Source: CAWDVH01 sp963805705 (lineage in GTDB: Bacteria; Actinomycetota; Actinomycetes; Streptosporangiales; Streptosporangiaceae). From it: a DNA stretch of 64,000 nucleotides. The position numbers and the translations under genes were made by a program. The stretch spans positions 2,790,001 to 2,854,000 of the forward strand of contig CAWDVH010000001.1 of assembly GCA_963805705.1 (NCBI GenBank), read 5' to 3'. Under the pieces are notes generated by a model, which was not told where the DNA came from, did not search any database, and saw only the letters and a program-made list of their open reading frames with translations. How positions within the stretch are numbered: position 1 is the stretch's first letter; every line of letters starts with the position of its first letter. This document shows positions 60,981-64,000 of this stretch, piece after piece.

Positions 60981-61185
60981 CCGCGGTTCCGGCCGCGGCC
61001 ACGCCCGGCCTAGCCGCAGGCCGCCGCGGTTCCGGCATCTTCGCAGAGTCCTTTCAGCGTTTCTCCAGAGTTGACGCTCAGTATCAGTACCGGCGCAGGT
61101 CCATGCGCCCCGGCGCTGATGACGCAGCCCCAACCTGGCCGGTGTCAACGCTCCTGGCTGAACCCAGGGTTCCAGAGGAGTTCTG

Positions 61186-62721
61186 ATGTTTTTTACCTAC
61201 CTCCGGCGTGAGCTGCGCAGACGCATGCGCCAATCCACGCTCATCGCCCTGGGCCTGGCCGTGGGGATCGGCCTGGTGATCACCGTGACGGCCCTGTCGG
61301 CCGGGGTGAAGGATGCCCAGGGCACCGTGCTCCACTCGCTCTACGGGGTCGGCACCGACATAACGGTCACCAAGGCCCCGACCGCCGGCGCCGGCGGCCC
61401 GGCCAGGTTCGGGTTCCGCGGGGCGATCGGCTCCCGTACCCGCCCGGCGGCCGGCACCAAGATCGACATTGACACCCTGGCCAGTCGCGGGCTCGGGACG
61501 CTCAGCACTGCATCGGTGACGTCGGTCTCGAAGGTCCAGGACGTCGCGGCGGCGGCCGGCGGCCTGACGCTCACCGACACGAAGATCACCGGGACCATCC
61601 CGGCCATCAACGCGGGCGGTGGCGGTTTCGGCGGCGGCGGTGGCGGGGGCGGTGGCGGCGGGGGCGGCAGCTTCCGCGGGGCCTTCACTCCCACCTCGTT
61701 CGCCGTAGACGGCGTTGACCTGACCCAGGGCCACGGCGTGCTCGGCCCGCTGAGCTCGGGCAAGGTCGTCTCCGGCCGGACCTTCACCACGGCTGACGCG
61801 ACATCCAATGTCGCCCTCCTGAACTCCGGCTACGCCACGCAGAACAAGCTGAAGACCGGCTCGACAATCACCGTCGCCAAGACGGGCTTCACGGTTATCG
61901 GGATCGTCAGCGAGCCAGCCGGCGCCAGTCCTTCAGACGTCTACATCCCGCTGCAGCGGGCGCAGGCCCTGGCCGGCATGAAGAACAGCGTGAACACGAT
62001 CTACGTCGCGGCCAGCAGCGCCTCGGACATCAGCACCGTCTCCCAGCGGATCTCCGCGCTCCTGCCCGCGGCCACCGTGACTAACTCCAGTGACCTGGCC
62101 CAGGAGGTCACCGGCTCGCTGGCCAGTACCTCCAGCCTGGCGAACAACCTCGGCAAGTGGCTCGCGATCGCGGTGCTGGCCGCGGCGTTCCTGCTCGCCA
62201 GCCTCCTGACCATGTCGGCCGTCTCCCGGCGGGTCCGCGAGTTCGGCACGCTCAAGGCTCTCGGCTGGCACAGCCGCCGGATCGTCGGCCAGGTCATGGG
62301 CGAGTCCGTGGTGATAGGCATCGTCGGCGGCATCATAGGCGTCGGGCTCGGCCTGCTCGGCGCCAACCTGGTGTCCAGGCTCTCCCCGCCGCTGTCGGCG
62401 TCGATCGGCCAGACGACCGGCAGCGCCACCCCGGGAGGTGCGCGCGCCTTCGGTGGCGGCGGTGGCGGCTTCGGTGGCGGCGGTGGCGGCGGGTTCGGTG
62501 GTGGTGGTGGTGGCGGCGGCGGCGGCTTCGGCGGCGGTTTCCGGCGGTTCGCGGCCAACGAGAGCCACACGGTGGCCGTGCACCTCACCGCGCCGGTCAC
62601 GCTGACCGCGATTGCCCTCGCGGTCGTCCTGGCGATCGCCGGCGGCCTGATCGCGGGCATGTTCGGCGGCTGGCGAGCCGCCCGGCTCCGCCCGGCGGCG
62701 GCCCTGGCCAGGGTGGAATGA
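61186..62721 (+). CDS. MacB/FtsX-type ABC permease with poly-glycine insertions
   Basis: 511 residues. One N-terminal helix (LIALGLAVGIGLVITVTAL), a periplasmic-type domain (about 45-320), and three C-terminal helices with REFGTLKALGWHSRRIVGQV. Two glycine tracts interrupt it: residues 143-160 (in the extracytoplasmic domain) and about 420-448 (between helices), each almost pure glycine with occasional phenylalanine. Paired with the ATPase 55 bases downstream. Exporter substrate unknown. Confidence 0.9.
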   Translation: MFFTYLRRELRRRMRQSTLIALGLAVGIGLVITVTALSAGVKDAQGTVLHSLYGVGTDITVTKAPTAGAGGPARFGFRGAIGSRTRPAAGTKIDIDTLASRGLGTLSTASVTSVSKVQDVAAAAGGLTLTDTKITGTIPAINAGGGGFGGGGGGGGGGGGGSFRGAFTPTSFAVDGVDLTQGHGVLGPLSSGKVVSGRTFTTADATSNVALLNSGYATQNKLKTGSTITVAKTGFTVIGIVSEPAGASPSDVYIPLQRAQALAGMKNSVNTIYVAASSASDISTVSQRISALLPAATVTNSSDLAQEVTGSLASTSSLANNLGKWLAIAVLAAAFLLASLLTMSAVSRRVREFGTLKALGWHSRRIVGQVMGESVVIGIVGGIIGVGLGLLGANLVSRLSPPLSASIGQTTGSATPGGARAFGGGGGGFGGGGGGGFGGGGGGGGGGFGGGFRRFAANESHTVAVHLTAPVTLTAIALAVVLAIAGGLIAGMFGGWRAARLRPAAALARVE

Positions 62722-62776
62722 GCAGGCCAGGACCGGGCACGCTGGCCGATCCCGCGGATGAACTGGAGAGGAACCC

Positions 62777-63469
62777 ATGTACAAGCTGACCGGCGTGACC
62801 AAGAACTATCAGAAGGGCCGTACCACCGTGGCCGCCCTTCAGGGGGTGGACCTGGTCATCGAGGATGGCGAATGGCTGGCCATCCAGGGTCCGACTGGGC
62901 ATGGCAAGACCACGCTGCTGCAGATGCTCGGCGGCCTCGACCGGCCGACATCCGGGATTGTCGACTTCGACGGCCGGGACCTGGCCCAGCTGCGCGAAGG
63001 CCAGATCACCGACGTTCGCGCCGCCTCGATGGGGTTCATCTTCCAGACGTTCAACCTGGTCCCCACGCTGAACGCGCAGGAGAACGTGGAGACCGCCCTG
63101 GTCCCGCTGGGCGTCTCCACCGCCGAGCGCCGCTCACGGGCCGCCAGGGCTCTTGAGGATGTCGGGCTTGGCGACCGGCTCCGGCACCTGCCCTCTGAGC
63201 TGTCCGGCGGCCAGCAGCAGCGCGTGGCGATTGCCCGTGCGCTGGTGAAGGAGCCCAGGGTCCTGCTGGCCGACGAGCCGACCGGCAACCTCGATGAGGG
63301 CACCAGAGACGAGATCATCGCGCTGCTCGAGAAGCTCTGGCGGGAGCTAAAACTGACGCTGATCCTCGTGACGCACGACAGTTCCGTCGCCCGCCGGGCT
63401 CAGCGAGTCGGCATCATGCAGGGCGGCAAGCTCTCGATCAGGCAGGACACGCGGCACGCCTCGACGTGA
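62777..63469 (+). CDS. ABC transporter ATPase, MacB/LolD class
   Basis: 230 residues; GAGAGGAAC precedes the ATG. Walker A is GPTGHGKTTL (His where Ser/Ala is common), Q-loop FIFQTFNLVPTL, signature LSGGQQQRVAIARAL, Walker B VLLADEPTGNLDEG, H-loop VTHD. Energises the preceding permease. Followed by a strong hairpin. Confidence 0.95.
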   Translation: MYKLTGVTKNYQKGRTTVAALQGVDLVIEDGEWLAIQGPTGHGKTTLLQMLGGLDRPTSGIVDFDGRDLAQLREGQITDVRAASMGFIFQTFNLVPTLNAQENVETALVPLGVSTAERRSRAARALEDVGLGDRLRHLPSELSGGQQQRVAIARALVKEPRVLLADEPTGNLDEGTRDEIIALLEKLWRELKLTLILVTHDSSVARRAQRVGIMQGGKLSIRQDTRHAST

Positions 63470-63503
63470 CGAGCCTGGTGCATGCCCCCCGGACTGGTCA
63501 CTA

Positions 63504-63541
63504 GCCGCTGCCTCGCAGCCCGGTCGCTGCGTGGCAGCGGC
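63504..63541. terminator. Long hairpin between convergent genes
   Basis: GCCGCTGCC-t-CGCAGC / ccggtc / GCTGCG-t-GGCAGCGGC: fifteen pairs with one T-T mismatch around a six-base loop. It lies 34 bases after the ATPase stop and also serves the minus-strand gene ending at 63600. A perfect 18-bp palindrome follows at 63586-63603. Confidence 0.75.
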
Positions 63542-63599
63542 CTTCGGCCGTGCGGCGTGCCGCCCTACGTCCTGAGGTACGCGGCGTGAGCCGCGCGGC

Positions 63600-64000
63600 T
63601 CACTTATCGTGCGGCAGCGGCTGCTCGCACCAGACGACCTTGCCGGACAGCGTGCGGCGCGCGCCCCAGCGCTGGGCCATCTGGCTCACGACCTGGAGCC
63701 CCCGGCCTCGCTCATCCTCCTCGCCCGGATGCCGCACCCTCGGCAGCGCCGCGGAGTTATCGAGGACCTCGCAGACGAGGCCGCCCTCCAGGATCAGCCG
63801 CAGCCCGATCTTGCCCTGGGCATACCGGACAGCATTGGTGACCAGCTCCGAAACGAGCAGCTCCGTGGTGGGAATCAGGTCTTCCAGGCCCCACTGCCGC
63901 AGCGGCCGCCGGATCAGGACGCGCGCCCGGCGCGCCGAGGTCAGCTCGGCGGGCAGCTTCCACGTAACGTGACGATCGGCGGGGATCCGGTTGAGCCTGG
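63600..64000 (-). CDS. RsbW-like serine/threonine ATPase domain (5' part beyond window)
   Basis: The visible 132 residues end PLPHDK at 63600. They contain an HATPase fold: WKLPAELTSARRARVLIRR, N-box ELLVSELVTNAVRYAQG, G1 VCEVLDNSAALP and GRGLQVVSQMAQRWG, then SGKVVWCEQPL. Such domains are anti-sigma kinases, or the C-terminal part of PAS/GAF-SpoIIE phosphatases. Which applies depends on sequence past 64000. Confidence 0.88.
   Translation of the reverse strand, partial: RLNRIPADRHVTWKLPAELTSARRARVLIRRPLRQWGLEDLIPTTELLVSELVTNAVRYAQGKIGLRLILEGGLVCEVLDNSAALPRVRHPGEEDERGRGLQVVSQMAQRWGARRTLSGKVVWCEQPLPHDK

Overview
The window is high-GC DNA (roughly 70% by eye, with strong G/C bias at third codon positions). 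It looks like a filamentous actinobacterium. The evidence is a conservon-type kinase/roadblock/DUF742/GTPase operon, a mycothiol-type DsbA reductase, PadR and MerR regulators, SpoIIE/RsbW-type regulators, an actinobacterial hopanoid operon and a fused gamma-beta urease. I cannot name the species. No tRNA, rRNA, CRISPR array, transposase, phage gene or replication origin was recognised.

Layout: 1-2440 is a DEAH helicase (minus, cut by the left edge), divergent from a DUF389 membrane protein. 3.6-7.8 kb holds a cytochrome P450, a tiny membrane protein, a possible arginine-rich mini-gene with a strong terminator, a PLP threonine/serine dehydratase and a Tim44-like protein. 7.9-11.7 kb is a tightly overlapping padR-ATPase-FtsX permease operon. 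11.9-15.5 kb has a P-loop kinase-like protein, a methyltransferase, a solitary phosphorothioate-type HNH restriction endonuclease and an acetyltransferase. 15.7-18.1 kb is a two-gene divergent urease without maturation genes. 18.1-26.8 kb carries an acetyltransferase, a transglutaminase-like protein, a serine hydrolase with its MerR regulator, an acyl-CoA synthetase, menA, a NERD protein and an amidase. 26.9-34.6 kb has a lipoprotein, a small Tudor-like protein, a frameshifted DUF998 membrane gene, an alpha/beta hydrolase, an HD-GYP-LuxR regulator, a methyltransferase and malQ. 34.7-45.4 kb has pepN, an Rv2466c-like reductase, an aldehyde dehydrogenase, a permease behind a CsoR-like operator, a SET-domain protein, an Eis-like acetyltransferase and a SpoIIE phosphatase. 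45.4-49.5 kb is the conservon.

50.1-61.0 kb is the centrepiece, a translationally coupled hopanoid operon. Its order is hpnC, hpnD, hpnE (farnesyl diphosphate to squalene), a polyprenyl diphosphate synthase, squalene-hopene cyclase, an HpnG-like nucleoside phosphorylase fused to IspH, hpnH (adenosylhopane formation) and a GT39-like membrane glycosyltransferase. The operon therefore couples precursor supply (IspH, prenyl synthase) to C30 cyclisation and C35 side-chain building. 61.2-63.5 kb is a MacB-type ABC exporter pair with extreme poly-glycine insertions, and the window ends in a partial RsbW-like ATPase.

Two themes stand out. First, in-frame 15-bp coding minisatellites recur in hpnE, shc, the hpnG-ispH fusion and the DUF998 gene. 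Second, three reading-frame breaks (DUF998, the conservon kinase, the shc 5' end) lie in or near repeats. They are either real slippage events or assembly errors.
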